This document shows positions 25,492 to 34,538 of a stretch of DNA of 64,000 nucleotides, piece after piece. The notes below the pieces were generated by a model. The model had not been told where the DNA came from. It made no database searches and saw only the letters and a list, made by a program, of their open reading frames with translations. Source of the stretch: Mycolicibacterium moriokaense. GTDB taxonomy: Bacteria > Actinomycetota > Actinomycetes > Mycobacteriales > Mycobacteriaceae. The position numbers and the translations under genes were made by a program. The stretch spans positions 1-64,000 of the forward strand of contig NZ_QQBJ01000002.1 in NCBI RefSeq assembly GCF_003347205.1, given 5' to 3'. The first letter of the stretch is position 1; each line of letters begins with the position of its first letter.

Positions 25492-26580
25492 ATGGGTCAA
25501 ACAGTGCGCGGTGTGATTTCGCGAAAGAAGGGCGAACCGGTCGAGGTGGTCGATGTGGTCATCCCCGACCCGGGACCGGGTGAGGTCGTGGTCGACATCC
25601 AGGCCTGCGGGGTGTGCCATACCGATCTGACCTACCGCGAGGGCGGCATCAACGACGAGTACCCGTTCCTGCTCGGGCACGAGGCCGCCGGCGTGGTCGA
25701 ATCGATCGGCGCCGGGGTGACCAATGTGGCGCCCGGCGACTTCGTGATCCTGAACTGGCGCGCGGTGTGCGGGCAGTGCCGGGCCTGCAAGCGCGGCCGC
25801 CCGCATCTGTGCTTCGACACCTTCAACGCCGAGCAGAAGATGACGCTGACCGACGGCACCGAGTTGACCCCGGCGCTGGGCATCGGCGCGTTCGTGGACA
25901 AGACGCTGGTGCACGAAGGACAGTGCACCAAGGTCGATCCCGCCGCCGACCCCGCGGTCGCGGGTCTGCTGGGCTGCGGGGTGATGGCCGGCATCGGGGC
26001 GGCGATCAACACCGGCGCGGTCAACCGTGATGACACCGTGGCGGTGATCGGCTGCGGCGGGGTCGGTGATGCCGCCATCGCCGGCGCCGCGCTGGTCGGG
26101 GCGAAGCGGATCATCGCCGTGGACACCGACAACACCAAGCTGGACTGGGCGCGCGGGTTTGGCGCCACCCACACGATCAATGCGCGGGAACTCGACCCGG
26201 TCGAGACGATCCAGGATCTGACCGACGGCAACGGCGCGGACGTGGTGATCGACGCGGTCGGCCGCCCGGAGACGTGGAAGCAGGCGTTTTACGCGCGCGA
26301 CCTGGCCGGCACCGTGGTGCTGGTCGGTGTCCCGACACCGGACATGACCCTGGAGATGCCGCTGGTCGACTTCTTCTCCCGCGGCGGGGCGTTGAAGTCG
26401 TCGTGGTACGGCGACTGCCTGCCCGAGCGCGACTTCCCCACCCTGACCAGCCTCTACCTGCAGGGCCGGCTGCCGCTGGAGAAGTTTGTCTCCGAACGCA
26501 TCGGCCTGGACGACATCGAGCAGGCGTTCCACAAGATGCACGCGGGCGAGGTGCTGCGCTCGGTGGTGGTGTTGTCATGA
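25492..26580 (+). CDS. mscR: S-nitrosomycothiol reductase / mycothiol-dependent formaldehyde dehydrogenase
   Basis: A 362-residue zinc-dependent alcohol dehydrogenase of class III type. The catalytic zinc ligands lie at Cys39 ([10 protein letters not shown]) and His63 ([10 protein letters not shown]). The structural zinc uses Cys93, Cys96, Cys99 and Cys107 ([17 protein letters not shown]). The NAD motif is [17 protein letters not shown]. In mycobacteria MscR (Rv2259) reduces S-nitrosomycothiol and oxidises the mycothiol-formaldehyde adduct, protecting against nitrosative stress and formaldehyde. It overlaps the next gene by ATGA, and this two-gene order is the same as Rv2259-Rv2260. Confidence 0.95.
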   Translation: MGQTVRGVISRKKGEPVEVVDVVIPDPGPGEVVVDIQACGVCHTDLTYREGGINDEYPFLLGHEAAGVVESIGAGVTNVAPGDFVILNWRAVCGQCRACKRGRPHLCFDTFNAEQKMTLTDGTELTPALGIGAFVDKTLVHEGQCTKVDPAADPAVAGLLGCGVMAGIGAAINTGAVNRDDTVAVIGCGGVGDAAIAGAALVGAKRIIAVDTDNTKLDWARGFGATHTINARELDPVETIQDLTDGNGADVVIDAVGRPETWKQAFYARDLAGTVVLVGVPTPDMTLEMPLVDFFSRGGALKSSWYGDCLPERDFPTLTSLYLQGRLPLEKFVSERIGLDDIEQAFHKMHAGEVLRSVVVLS

Positions 26581-27206
26581 ACGGCGGACCGATCCAACGG
26601 GTAGTCACCCACGGCACCTTCGAACTCGACGGCGGCAGTTGGGAAGTCGACAACAACATCTGGATCGTCGGCGACGACAACGACGTGGTGGTCTTCGACG
26701 CCGCCCACGACGCAGGCCCGATCGTCAACGCCGTCGGCGGGCGCAACGTCGTCGCGGTGATCTGCACCCACGGTCACAACGACCACGTCACCGTCGCTCC
26801 CGAACTCGGCGACGCGCTGGACGCGCCGGTGTTGCTGCACCCCGCCGATGACGTGCTGTGGCGGATGACGCACCCCGACAAGGACTTCCGCTCGGTCGGA
26901 GACGACCAAACGATCACGGTCGCCGGTACCGAATTGCGCGCGCTGCACACACCGGGCCATTCGCCGGGTTCGGTGTGCTGGTACGCGCCGGACCTCGCCG
27001 CAGTGTTCAGCGGCGACACCCTGTTCGAAGGCGGACCGGGCGCCACCGGCCGGTCCTACTCGGACTTCCCGACGATCTTGGAGTCCATCGCCGGCCGACT
27101 CGGAAAGCTACCGGGCGACACCGTCGTCTACACCGGACACGGCGACTCGACGACGATCGGCGACGAGATCGTGCACTACGACGAATGGGTCGCCCGCGGC
27201 CACTAG
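26577..27206 (+). CDS. Metallo-beta-lactamase-fold hydrolase, MscR partner
   Basis: A 209-residue glyoxalase II-like hydrolase. The metal motif is [11 protein letters not shown] (T-H-x-H-x-D-H type). Further ligands are in [26 protein letters not shown] and [13 protein letters not shown]. It overlaps mscR by ATGA and is almost certainly co-translated. The obvious role is hydrolysis of the S-formylmycothiol made by MscR, by analogy with glutathione systems; this is inference from the pairing. Downstream lies a GC-rich repeat and an inverted-repeat element. Confidence 0.9.
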   Translation: MNGGPIQRVVTHGTFELDGGSWEVDNNIWIVGDDNDVVVFDAAHDAGPIVNAVGGRNVVAVICTHGHNDHVTVAPELGDALDAPVLLHPADDVLWRMTHPDKDFRSVGDDQTITVAGTELRALHTPGHSPGSVCWYAPDLAAVFSGDTLFEGGPGATGRSYSDFPTILESIAGRLGKLPGDTVVYTGHGDSTTIGDEIVHYDEWVARGH

Positions 27207-27245
27207 GCCCGCCCGGCCCCGCCCTGCTAGGCCCGGCACGGCCCT

Positions 27246-27275
27246 GCCCGGCCCGGCCCGGCCCGGCCCGGCCCG
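27246..27275. repeat. Pentanucleotide tandem repeat (GCCCG)6
   Basis: Six perfect copies of GCCCG directly precede the inverted-repeat element at 27277. Degenerate copies (GCCCGGC..., GCCCT) extend back to about 27210, so the whole 3' flank of the hydrolase gene is low-complexity. Such tracts are prone to length change by slippage. Confidence 0.8.
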
Positions 27276-27276
27276 G

Positions 27277-27337
27277 CGAGCGTGCGTGTCTGTACACGAC
27301 ACGCCGCAAATTGCCGGACAACTGTGCACGCTCGCGG
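27277..27337. repeat. Dispersed nested inverted repeat, full copy
   Basis: The outer arms CGAGCGTGC (27277-27285) and GCACGCTCG (27327-27335) are exact complements. Inside the left half a second palindrome pairs GCGTGTC with GACACGC around TGTACAC. The reverse complement matches 62109-62169 closely, with the 14-base linker between the two halves unrelated. It lies between convergent genes (the hydrolase and the SHOCT protein), compatible with a bidirectional terminator. Confidence 0.8.
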
Positions 27338-27355
27338 TGCAAAGGGGGCCGCGGG

Positions 27356-28057
27356 CTAGGGGTGCAGGATCCGGCGCTTCTCGGCCTGGAACTCGTCCTC
27401 TGTCAGGGCACCCGAATCACGCAGCGCCGCCAGGTTTTTCAGCTGCTCGATCCGTATTCCGTCATCGGTCGGCGTGTACGGGTCGAGCGCGATGGGCGCA
27501 GCGGGTGTCGGTCGTTTGCCTCGTCGCACGGCGAGGACGATCGAGACCGTCAGTTCGAGCAAACCGAGGGCGAACAGGCCGGCGAACGCCCACGCCAGCC
27601 AGCCGTACGACGAGCCGTGCCCGAAGGCCAGTCGCGGGTTGATGTAGCCGTTCACATTGCCATCGGTGGTGATGCGGTAGGTACCCTCGGCCGGGATCTG
27701 CACCACCCACACCCGGATCCTGGCGTCGTTGTTGACGGTCGTTGTGGTGCCCCAGTTCTCGGTGACCTCAGGCTGCGGCACCCCGGCGGGCGGAGCGACC
27801 GTCAACCCGAGCGGCGGAACCGGCAGGCCGCCCCCGCTCGGGCTGCCGATGGTCTGAGTGTGGAAGCTGACCGTCGCCTCCCCCGCCGGCAGATGCAAGC
27901 TGCTCGATCCCGGGATCGGCACCTCTCCGTATGCGTTGTACTTGTCGAGGACGAACGCATTCAGCACCACCGTCACGATGAAGCCGACGAGCGCCACCAC
28001 CAAGGTCAGAACCGACGCCGCGATGAAGATCCGCGGCGCCGTCCGTCCGCCAGCCAT
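27356..28057 (-). CDS. Membrane protein with C-terminal SHOCT domain
   Basis: A 233-residue protein. One transmembrane helix near the start (FIAASVLTLVVALVGFIVTV) and a second near residue 165 (LAWAFAGLFALGLLELTVSI) flank an extracytoplasmic domain of about 120 residues. That domain carries SLHLPAGEATVSFHTQTIG and VVQIPAEGTYRITTDG. The cytosolic tail ends in a SHOCT motif, IEQLKNLAALRDSGALTEDE followed by FQAEKRRIL. SHOCT segments are short oligomerisation or stability elements; the function of the whole is unknown. Twelve bases separate it from the TetR gene upstream on the same strand. Confidence 0.82.
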   Translation of the reverse strand: MAGGRTAPRIFIAASVLTLVVALVGFIVTVVLNAFVLDKYNAYGEVPIPGSSSLHLPAGEATVSFHTQTIGSPSGGGLPVPPLGLTVAPPAGVPQPEVTENWGTTTTVNNDARIRVWVVQIPAEGTYRITTDGNVNGYINPRLAFGHGSSYGWLAWAFAGLFALGLLELTVSIVLAVRRGKRPTPAAPIALDPYTPTDDGIRIEQLKNLAALRDSGALTEDEFQAEKRRILHP

Positions 28058-28069
28058 TGGCGCAGTGTG

Positions 28070-28753
28070 TCACGCCTGGCCCAGCGCCGCCCCACCAATG
28101 AGCCAGGTGGCCAGGCCGGACCGGAGCCCGTCGACAAACCGCTGGTGCGGATCGGGATAACCCATCTCGGTGATCGCCGAGCGCACCGCGTCGGTCGGCA
28201 CCGAGAACGGATACATGCCCGCCGTCAGCGTGAGCGCGCCCTCGGCGAACGAATCGGAGAACCCCGGCGGCAGCCAGGGTAGTTGGCGGGCGACGAGTCC
28301 CGACAACGCGAGCGTTTTCGCGGTCGCCCTGGCCTTGAAGTCCTTGGCGAAGTCGGTGGAGATGTTGCGCTCCAACTCGCCCGCCATCGACCCGATCAGC
28401 CCGCACAGCAGAGGGCGGGCGACAAGCGAGTCGGCGATGATCGTCGCGACCCGAATCTCACTGCCGTAGTCGGGCTTTCGGGATCGGGGTCGTCCGAGAA
28501 GGCCCGCAAGGGCGTCGAGCCAGTCACCGCTTTCCTGATCCAGGATCTCGAGGAACACGGCTTCGCGGCTGTCGAAGTACCGCAGCACGTTGGACTTCGC
28601 CAGGCCGACTTCGCCGGACAGTTCGCGCAGGCTGATCTCCCCGACACCTCGTTCGGCCAGCATAGTGCGCGCGACGTCGAGGATCGCCGCACGTCTTTCC
28701 GCCATCTGCTCAGGTCGCCGGGCCCGCTGAAACCCTGTCCGCACAGCCGACAA
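28070..28753 (-). CDS. TetR-family transcriptional regulator
   Basis: A 227-residue repressor. The HTH region is [40 protein letters not shown] and [14 protein letters not shown]. The C-terminal half is helical and fits a TetR_C ligand pocket. It is divergent from a short-chain dehydrogenase gene, with a pair of 10-base direct repeats in the gap. The most probable target is therefore the dehydrogenase and perhaps the methyltransferase behind it. The start could also lie slightly downstream of 28753, at the in-frame ATG in EQMAERR. Confidence 0.87.
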   Translation of the reverse strand: MSAVRTGFQRARRPEQMAERRAAILDVARTMLAERGVGEISLRELSGEVGLAKSNVLRYFDSREAVFLEILDQESGDWLDALAGLLGRPRSRKPDYGSEIRVATIIADSLVARPLLCGLIGSMAGELERNISTDFAKDFKARATAKTLALSGLVARQLPWLPPGFSDSFAEGALTLTAGMYPFSVPTDAVRSAITEMGYPDPHQRFVDGLRSGLATWLIGGAALGQA

Positions 28754-28755
28754 GA

Positions 28756-28787
28756 TTATCAGACCGGTGGGCTCTTGTTATCAGACC
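28756..28787. promoter_or_regulatory. Direct repeat TTATCAGACC, candidate TetR operator
   Basis: TTATCAGACC occurs at 28756-28765 and again at 28778-28787, 22 bases apart, close to two helical turns, directly upstream of the TetR start and 47 bases before the divergent SDR gene. A looser GTTATTG/GGTTATC pair follows at 28796-28811. Equal spacing on one DNA face suggests two bound regulator dimers. Confidence 0.5.
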
Positions 28788-28833
28788 ACTGGTTCGTTAT
28801 TGTTCGGTTATCCGCCTGCAAGGAGTAACCCAC

Positions 28834-29787
28834 ATGGCCCCCAAACTCACCGCCACCGTCCCCGACCTGTCCGGAAAGCTGGCCGTCGTCACCGGCTCCA
28901 ACTCCGGGCTCGGCCTCGGCCTGGCCACCCGGCTGTCCGCCGCGGGCGCCGACGTCGTGATGGCGATCCGTAACCGCACCAAAGGCGAGGCCGCCGTGCA
29001 GCAGATCCGCGCCGAGGTTCCCGCCGCCAAGCTGACCGTCAAGGACCTCGACCTGTCGTCGCTGGCCAGCGTCGCCGCGCTCGGCGAGGAACTCAACGCC
29101 GAGGGCAGGCCCATCGACATCCTGATCAATAACGCGGGCGTCATGCAGCCGCCGGATCGGCAGACGACAGCCGACGGCTTCGAGCTCCAGTTCGGCAGCA
29201 ACCACCTGGGCCACTTCGCCCTGACCGGCCATCTGATGCCGCTGCTGCGCGCCGCCGAGCATCCGCGCGTCACCGCGTTGAGCAGCCTCGCGGCCCGCAC
29301 AGGCGGCATCAACTGGGACGACCTGCAGTGGGAGCGCCGCTACAACCCGAGCCAGGCCTACTCGCAATCCAAGTCCGCCAACCTGATGTTCGCCCTAGAA
29401 CTCGACCGCAGGAGCCGCGCGGCGGGGTGGGGCATCGTGTCCAGCGCCGCGCACCCCGGCCTCACCAAGACCAACCTGCAGCTCAGCGGCCCCTCGCAGG
29501 GCAGGCAAAGCCCGACGCTGCTGGAGCGGTGCTATCGGTTGAGCTGGCGCTTGATGCCCTTCGTCTGGCAGGACGTCGACGAGGGCATCGTGCCCACGCT
29601 GTTCGCGACGGTGTCCCCCGACGCCGAAGGCGGCACGTTCTACGGCCCGCGCGGGCCGCTGGAGGCGGCAGGCGGCGGCGTCACCGTCGCCAAGATCCCC
29701 GACCGCGCGAAGGACGCCGAGGCGTGCCGCAGGCTGTGGGAGATCTCCGAGGAACTCACCGGGGTGACGTTCCCGAAGCCCAACTGA
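28834..29787 (+). CDS. Short-chain dehydrogenase/reductase (retinol-dehydrogenase-like)
   Basis: A 317-residue NAD(P)-dependent oxidoreductase. The cofactor motif is [21 protein letters not shown] (TGxxxGxG), followed by LINNAGVM (NNAG). The catalytic residues lie in SSLAARTG (Ser) and [11 protein letters not shown] (Tyr-x-x-x-Lys). The length and the [18 protein letters not shown] segment place it with RDH/WWOX-like SDRs acting on lipophilic alcohols or ketones. ATG 28834 has an AAGGAG site. It is divergent from a TetR gene and followed after 37 bases by a carboxyl methyltransferase, a likely two-gene operon. Confidence 0.9.
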   Translation: MAPKLTATVPDLSGKLAVVTGSNSGLGLGLATRLSAAGADVVMAIRNRTKGEAAVQQIRAEVPAAKLTVKDLDLSSLASVAALGEELNAEGRPIDILINNAGVMQPPDRQTTADGFELQFGSNHLGHFALTGHLMPLLRAAEHPRVTALSSLAARTGGINWDDLQWERRYNPSQAYSQSKSANLMFALELDRRSRAAGWGIVSSAAHPGLTKTNLQLSGPSQGRQSPTLLERCYRLSWRLMPFVWQDVDEGIVPTLFATVSPDAEGGTFYGPRGPLEAAGGGVTVAKIPDRAKDAEACRRLWEISEELTGVTFPKPN

Positions 29788-29824
29788 CGGGTTTCGCGCG
29801 ACCGCGCCAGCTACCGTTGTCGCC

Positions 29825-30934
29825 ATGCCCGATAAGCCGTCGGCGGTGCCCGAGTCGAGCGTGGTGGTGCGACCCGAGCCCATCGACAGCGAGAAGTACA
29901 CGGTCAGCTCGCGGCTGCAGGCCGCCGGATTGCGCCCGGCGATAGCGCTTTTCGAGCAGGCCGCGGCCACGGTGCCGCTTCCCCGCGCGCCGCAGCCCAT
30001 CGTCATCGCCGACTACGGCGCCTCGACCGGGCACAACTCACTGCTGCCGATCTCGGCCGCGCTCCCGATGCTGCGGAAGCGGACGTCGGCAGACCATTCG
30101 ATCCTCGTCGTGCACACCGACGTACCGGACAACAACTTCACGGTGATGTTCGAGACGCTGGCCAACGACCCGGACACCTATCTCGAGAAGGATGCCGCCA
30201 CGTTTGCCTCGGCCGTCGGACGGTCGTTCTACCGCCAGATCATCCCGTCGAACAGCGTGCACCTGGGCTGGTCGTCGTGGGCGATCCAATGGGTCAGCCG
30301 CGTCCCGGCACCGGTCGTCGACCACGTGCAGGTCTCGTACTGCGCCGACAACGACGTGCGCACGGCCTACGCCAAGCAGGCGGCCCACGACTGGCACGAA
30401 TTCGTCGCATTCCGTGGTCGCGAACTGTGCCCCGGCGGCCAACTCGTCGTGCTGACCATGGCGCTCGACGACAACGGCGAGTTCGGTTACCGGCCTCTGC
30501 TCGACGCTCTTGTCGACACCCTCGGCGCACTCACCACCGACGGACTGCTGACCGAGGACGAGGTACGGCGCATGTGCCTGCCGATCGTCGGGCGGCGGGA
30601 GACCGACTTCCGGGCCCCGTTCGCGCCGTCGGGACGCTTCGAGCGCCTGTCCATCGAGCATCTCGAGGTGTTCAACGCCGACGATCGCTTCTGGATGCAG
30701 TACCAAGTCGACAAGGACGCAAAGGCTTTCGGCGCGCTGTGGGCGGCGTTCACCCGGGCGGCGATCTTTCCCACCCTGACCACGGCGCTGGCCGGTGGCC
30801 GCAACGACGCGCGGTCGCCGGAACTCTTCGAGCGGTTGGAGACCGGGATAGCCGAAAGACTGGCCGCGGCGCCCGAGCAGATGCAGATGCCGTTCGCCAA
30901 GCTGGTGCTGACCAAACAGCAGAAGACCAAGTGA
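29825..30934 (+). CDS. SABATH-type SAM-dependent carboxyl methyltransferase
   Basis: A 369-residue protein of the plant salicylate/jasmonate/gibberellate methyltransferase family (PF03492). The SAM-binding start is IVIADYGASTGHNSLLPISA, followed by HTDVPDNNFTVMFETL. The family landmark VHLGWSSWAIQWVSRVP matches the S-S-x-x-x-W-L-S element near the active site, and FRGRELCPGGQLVVLTMAL is the next core strand. These enzymes make methyl esters of small carboxylic acids. Bacterial members are scarce in characterisation; substrate unknown. The gene is convergent with an acyl-CoA dehydrogenase. Confidence 0.85.
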   Translation: MPDKPSAVPESSVVVRPEPIDSEKYTVSSRLQAAGLRPAIALFEQAAATVPLPRAPQPIVIADYGASTGHNSLLPISAALPMLRKRTSADHSILVVHTDVPDNNFTVMFETLANDPDTYLEKDAATFASAVGRSFYRQIIPSNSVHLGWSSWAIQWVSRVPAPVVDHVQVSYCADNDVRTAYAKQAAHDWHEFVAFRGRELCPGGQLVVLTMALDDNGEFGYRPLLDALVDTLGALTTDGLLTEDEVRRMCLPIVGRRETDFRAPFAPSGRFERLSIEHLEVFNADDRFWMQYQVDKDAKAFGALWAAFTRAAIFPTLTTALAGGRNDARSPELFERLETGIAERLAAAPEQMQMPFAKLVLTKQQKTK

Positions 30935-30953
30935 CACAGAGGAAGTCAGTCGA

Positions 30954-32708
30954 TCACGGCCGCATTTCGTACGCCCCAGCATACGCCTTGACCCGCTCCC
31001 ACACCCGGTCGAAGCGCTGCGCGTCGGCCACCGGTTTGCGGATGGCCCCGATCGCCCAGTCCTGCTGAGCCTGCGTCGAGCTCGGCTTGCCCTGCAGGGC
31101 AACGGCATAGGTGTTGAAGTCACGAATCTGGAAGTCGAAGATCTGGTCGACGATGTCGCGCATGTCCGGGTCGAGTCCCACCAGTGCCGCCTGCTCCAGG
31201 ATCAGCTGCCCGTAGACGATCAGCGAGAACAGGTGGCCGACGTCGAGCAGGAAGTCCAGGTCCTTCTGTTGATCGGCGTCCGGCGCGGCCGTGACGAGGA
31301 ACTGCTGGAACGCGTGCGCCTGCTCCAGGAAGCAGGCGACATTCGGTATGTCGCAGTGTCTTTCGTAGACGGGTGCCCAGTCGGCGAACTGCACCTTGCC
31401 CGCGCCCCTCGTGGGTCCCTGGTTCCAGAAGAACACGTCGTCGCCGGGGTCGTTGCGGGTGGGGACCTCAGAGTATTGCTTGGGGTTGAGCATGTAGTTC
31501 GGCATGAACTTCAGCACCAGGCCGACGTTCACATGCACCGTGCCCTCCAGCCGGGGCAGTGCCCCGATCAGCTGCGCCACTTCGCGGAACATGGTGTTCT
31601 TCTCATATCCCTTGGCGGCGACGACATCATGCAGCGACCGCATGATGGTCTCACCTTCCATCGTCACCTTGGCCTTGGTCACCGGGTTGAACAACAAGTA
31701 GCGCCGGTCATCGAGGCTGGCGCTGCGCAGGTAGTCCACCGAGCGCTGGCTGAACAACTTCATCGCCGCGATGCGGGTGTACGAGTCGACGAAATTGGCT
31801 CGCACATGGGCGAAGTCGGTCACTGGGTTGCCGTACAGGATCCGGTTCTGGGCGTGGGTGATGGCCTCGTAAAACGCGTGCTCGACCATTCCGATGGAGC
31901 AGGTGCACAGGTTGAACTTGCCGATGTTGACCGTGTTCAGCGCCGCGGCAAACGCTTCCACCCCGGTGTTCAGCATGTCTTCGGCGCGCACCGGGTAGTT
32001 CTCCAGCCGGAACGTGCTGACGTAGATCTGCATGTGCACGACGTTGTCGACCAGGTGGTAGTTCTCGTGCCGGCTGTCGGCGACGAAGAAGACGTACTGG
32101 TCCTCTCCTTCCACGTCGCCGCGGCGGCCGAACACCGACACCATGCTGGCGACGTTGCCGTTGCCGATGTAGTACTTCTCCCCTGTCGCGCGGTAGAGGA
32201 TGCCGTTGGCGCGGTCCTCGTCGCTGGCCGGGGTGAGCACCATGTCCGTGTTGTAGACGTCGGCGCCGTGCTCGCGCTCGGACAGCCCGAACGCCATCAC
32301 CTCGCCGGCCTCGAGATCGTCGGCGGCCTTGAGCTTGGCGTCCTTGTTCTCGCTCTGCCAGATCGGGCCGAGCCCGAGAATGGTGACCTGTTCGGTGTAC
32401 CAGTACGTCAGCCCGTAGAAGCCGAGGATCTCCGACAATGCGGCGTTGCGGGCAGCGTCCCAGCGCTTGTTCTGGTCCCCCGCCGCGAACTCCGATGGCG
32501 TCAGGAACGTCGCGAACAGCTTTTCGCGCTTGACGAAGTCGACGAAGTCGGCCGGCCACACCGCCCTGAGGTCGTCGTCGAGCAGGCGCTTCTTGCCCTG
32601 GCCCTCGAAGAAGTCGATCGTCGCCCGCAGCAATCGTCTGGTCTCGGCGTCGAACTGCTCCGGATCGTAGGTGTTCGGGTTGAACAGCAGGCCGTCCGTG
32701 TTCGTCAT
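30954..32708 (-). CDS. Large acyl-CoA dehydrogenase-family flavoprotein
   Basis: A 584-residue member, longer than the usual 380-residue enzymes. An N-terminal helical extension precedes the FAD/substrate domain, where AFGLSEREHGADVYNTDM is the conserved ALTE-like loop and ATGEKYYIGNGNVASMVSVF follows. The helical C-terminal domain has FNLCTCSIGMVEHAFYEAIT and a long extension ending AYAGAYEMRP. It probably introduces a 2,3-double bond in an acyl-CoA, with substrate unknown. The catalytic glutamate could not be placed confidently by eye. It starts at ATG 32708, ten bases after the Hsp70-like gene, and is likely co-transcribed with it. Confidence 0.85.
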   Translation of the reverse strand: MTNTDGLLFNPNTYDPEQFDAETRRLLRATIDFFEGQGKKRLLDDDLRAVWPADFVDFVKREKLFATFLTPSEFAAGDQNKRWDAARNAALSEILGFYGLTYWYTEQVTILGLGPIWQSENKDAKLKAADDLEAGEVMAFGLSEREHGADVYNTDMVLTPASDEDRANGILYRATGEKYYIGNGNVASMVSVFGRRGDVEGEDQYVFFVADSRHENYHLVDNVVHMQIYVSTFRLENYPVRAEDMLNTGVEAFAAALNTVNIGKFNLCTCSIGMVEHAFYEAITHAQNRILYGNPVTDFAHVRANFVDSYTRIAAMKLFSQRSVDYLRSASLDDRRYLLFNPVTKAKVTMEGETIMRSLHDVVAAKGYEKNTMFREVAQLIGALPRLEGTVHVNVGLVLKFMPNYMLNPKQYSEVPTRNDPGDDVFFWNQGPTRGAGKVQFADWAPVYERHCDIPNVACFLEQAHAFQQFLVTAAPDADQQKDLDFLLDVGHLFSLIVYGQLILEQAALVGLDPDMRDIVDQIFDFQIRDFNTYAVALQGKPSSTQAQQDWAIGAIRKPVADAQRFDRVWERVKAYAGAYEMRP

Positions 32709-32718
32709 GGACCAGAGC

Positions 32719-34479
32719 CTAGGGCGCGGGCTGTATCGGCCTCGGCACAAACGGCAGACCCGGAATGGTCTCGTAGGGCAGCGTCGGGATCACCCGGGGC
32801 GGGGTCGACGGCACGGACGACTGCTGCGACGGCGGCGGCGCCTCGCTGGACGGCGGTGGCGCCTCAGACGTGGGCGGCGGCGCCTCGCTGGTCGATGGTG
32901 GTGGCGGCGGCTCCTGTGTCTGGGTGACCGTCTGCTCGGGCTGCGTGACCGTCTGGGTGACCGGCGGCGGCGCCTCCTGCGACGGCGGTGCCTCGCTGGA
33001 CGGCGGAGGTTCGGCCGACGTCGGCTGTGGCGCGGCGGGGGTGGTGGTGACGGTCGTCGACGACGGCGCCGGCGTGGTCTCGTTGCTGCGCAGCACGAGC
33101 CACACCGCCAACGCGATCGCCAGCAGCAGCGCGAGCAGGCCCGCGACCAGCAGACCGAACGGGACCCGCCGCCGCTGCTGGTCCTCGTACTGGCCGGTCT
33201 CCGGCTCGAACTGCATCTGCGGGCGCGCCCCACCGATCGCGTCGTTGCCCCCGCCGCCCGCGTAGTCGTACGGGTCGGTGGCCGCGACGACGTCGGGCAC
33301 GTCATCGGCTTCGGACCAGGCCAGCCCGGCGGCTCCGGCGGACCCCATGTTGTCGGCACCGACTTCGGGGGCCATCTGCGTGGCGGCCACCGCCGCTGCG
33401 GCTGCGGTGGGCGGGGCGACCGCCTGGGCCATGGCCGTCGCTCCGAGGTCGGCGGTGCCGCGGACGGCCTGCAGGCCGCCTCCGATCGCCGACGTCAGCT
33501 CAGGCTGGGGGGTGGTGATCACCGGCACGCCGAAGTGCTCGGACAGTTTCGTGGTGATCAGGGGGATGCGCGCGCCGCCACCCGAGGACGCGACGACCGC
33601 CAGCCCGCGCGCCCCGCTGCGGTCCAGCGTCTCCTGGACCGCGCCCGCGAACTCGTCGAGCGGCTGGGCGATCGCCTCATCGAGTTCGTTGCGCGTCAGC
33701 CGGACCTCGCCGCGATGTCCCGGTAGCTCCGCGAGCAGCGAGGTGGCTGCGGTGGTCGACAGCCGCTCCTTGGCGGCGCGGCACTGGCCGCGCAGCCTGC
33801 TGAGTTGACCGATCGCCGAGGTGCCCGCGACGTCGACCGCGCCCGCTTCCGACAGGCCCGCCAGGATGTGGGTCAGCACCGCCTGGTCGATCAGGTCACC
33901 CGACAACTCGGTGTATCGGACGGTCTGGCCGAGTGCTTCGCCGGTGGCGGCGTCGGCCACCGTGATGCTGGTTCCGGTGCCGCCGAAGTCGCACAGCGCG
34001 ATGACGCCACCGGTCGGCAGGCCGGGATCGTCGCGCAGCGCCGCGATGGCCGCCGCGGCGTCGGAGACCAGCGGGGTGGCGGCGAACTCCCGCACCTGGG
34101 ACATGGCGCCGCGCAGCGCGTCGACCGTTCCCGGACGCCAGTGCGCCGGATACGTCACCACGACCGGGTCGGCGGCGCCCTGCCCGTTGGTCACCTCGTA
34201 GAGCAACTCGACCAGGGCCTCGGTCAGCAGCACCTCACCGCGATGGGTGCTGCCGTCGGCGGCGACGATGCCCACCGGATCACCCACGCGGTCGACGAAG
34301 TCGGTGATCACCAGGCCGCGTTCGTCGGGGTTCAGCCGGGGATTCTGGCCGGGCACACCGACCTCGAGGGGTCGGTTCGGGAACAGGGTCACCACGGCGG
34401 ACCGCGTCACCGCGGCCCGGCCCAGCAAAACCGCCGTCAGGTTGGTGGCACCAACCGACAGCCCTACCCCATCAGCCAT
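32719..34479 (-). CDS. Membrane-anchored Hsp70/actin-like protein with Pro/Ser/Thr-rich exterior (Rv2264c-like)
   Basis: A 586-residue protein. The first 350 residues form an Hsp70-type nucleotide-binding domain: GLSVGATNLTAVLLG, VVTYPAHWRPGTVDALRGAM, ALCDFGGTGTSITVADA and VVASSGGGARIPLITTKLSE. Instead of a substrate-binding domain there is an Ala-rich linker, one transmembrane helix (VPFGLLVAGLLALLLAIALA at about residue 455), and a tail of some 110 residues made of PPPSSEAPP- and TQTVTQPE-like repeats. The tail is therefore outside the cytoplasmic membrane. It resembles proline-rich Rv2264c of M. tuberculosis. Role unknown; envelope assembly or sensing is inference. Confidence 0.88.
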   Translation of the reverse strand: MADGVGLSVGATNLTAVLLGRAAVTRSAVVTLFPNRPLEVGVPGQNPRLNPDERGLVITDFVDRVGDPVGIVAADGSTHRGEVLLTEALVELLYEVTNGQGAADPVVVTYPAHWRPGTVDALRGAMSQVREFAATPLVSDAAAAIAALRDDPGLPTGGVIALCDFGGTGTSITVADAATGEALGQTVRYTELSGDLIDQAVLTHILAGLSEAGAVDVAGTSAIGQLSRLRGQCRAAKERLSTTAATSLLAELPGHRGEVRLTRNELDEAIAQPLDEFAGAVQETLDRSGARGLAVVASSGGGARIPLITTKLSEHFGVPVITTPQPELTSAIGGGLQAVRGTADLGATAMAQAVAPPTAAAAAVAATQMAPEVGADNMGSAGAAGLAWSEADDVPDVVAATDPYDYAGGGGNDAIGGARPQMQFEPETGQYEDQQRRRVPFGLLVAGLLALLLAIALAVWLVLRSNETTPAPSSTTVTTTPAAPQPTSAEPPPSSEAPPSQEAPPPVTQTVTQPEQTVTQTQEPPPPPSTSEAPPPTSEAPPPSSEAPPPSQQSSVPSTPPRVIPTLPYETIPGLPFVPRPIQPAP

Positions 34480-34538
34480 CTCAATCCAATCTTGCGGCCA
34501 ACCCTATCGTCTGTCTCGGGCAGCGTCGCCGGCGTTAC

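Noticed and set aside
26858-28282. 474-codon plus-strand frame across the hydrolase, the GC repeat and the SHOCT gene
   Set aside because: It spans two real genes and a low-complexity tract, and reads as Arg/Gly/Pro-rich noise.
31233-32927. 564-codon frame antisense to the acyl-CoA dehydrogenase
   Set aside because: No recognisable domain; the sense frame is a complete flavoprotein.
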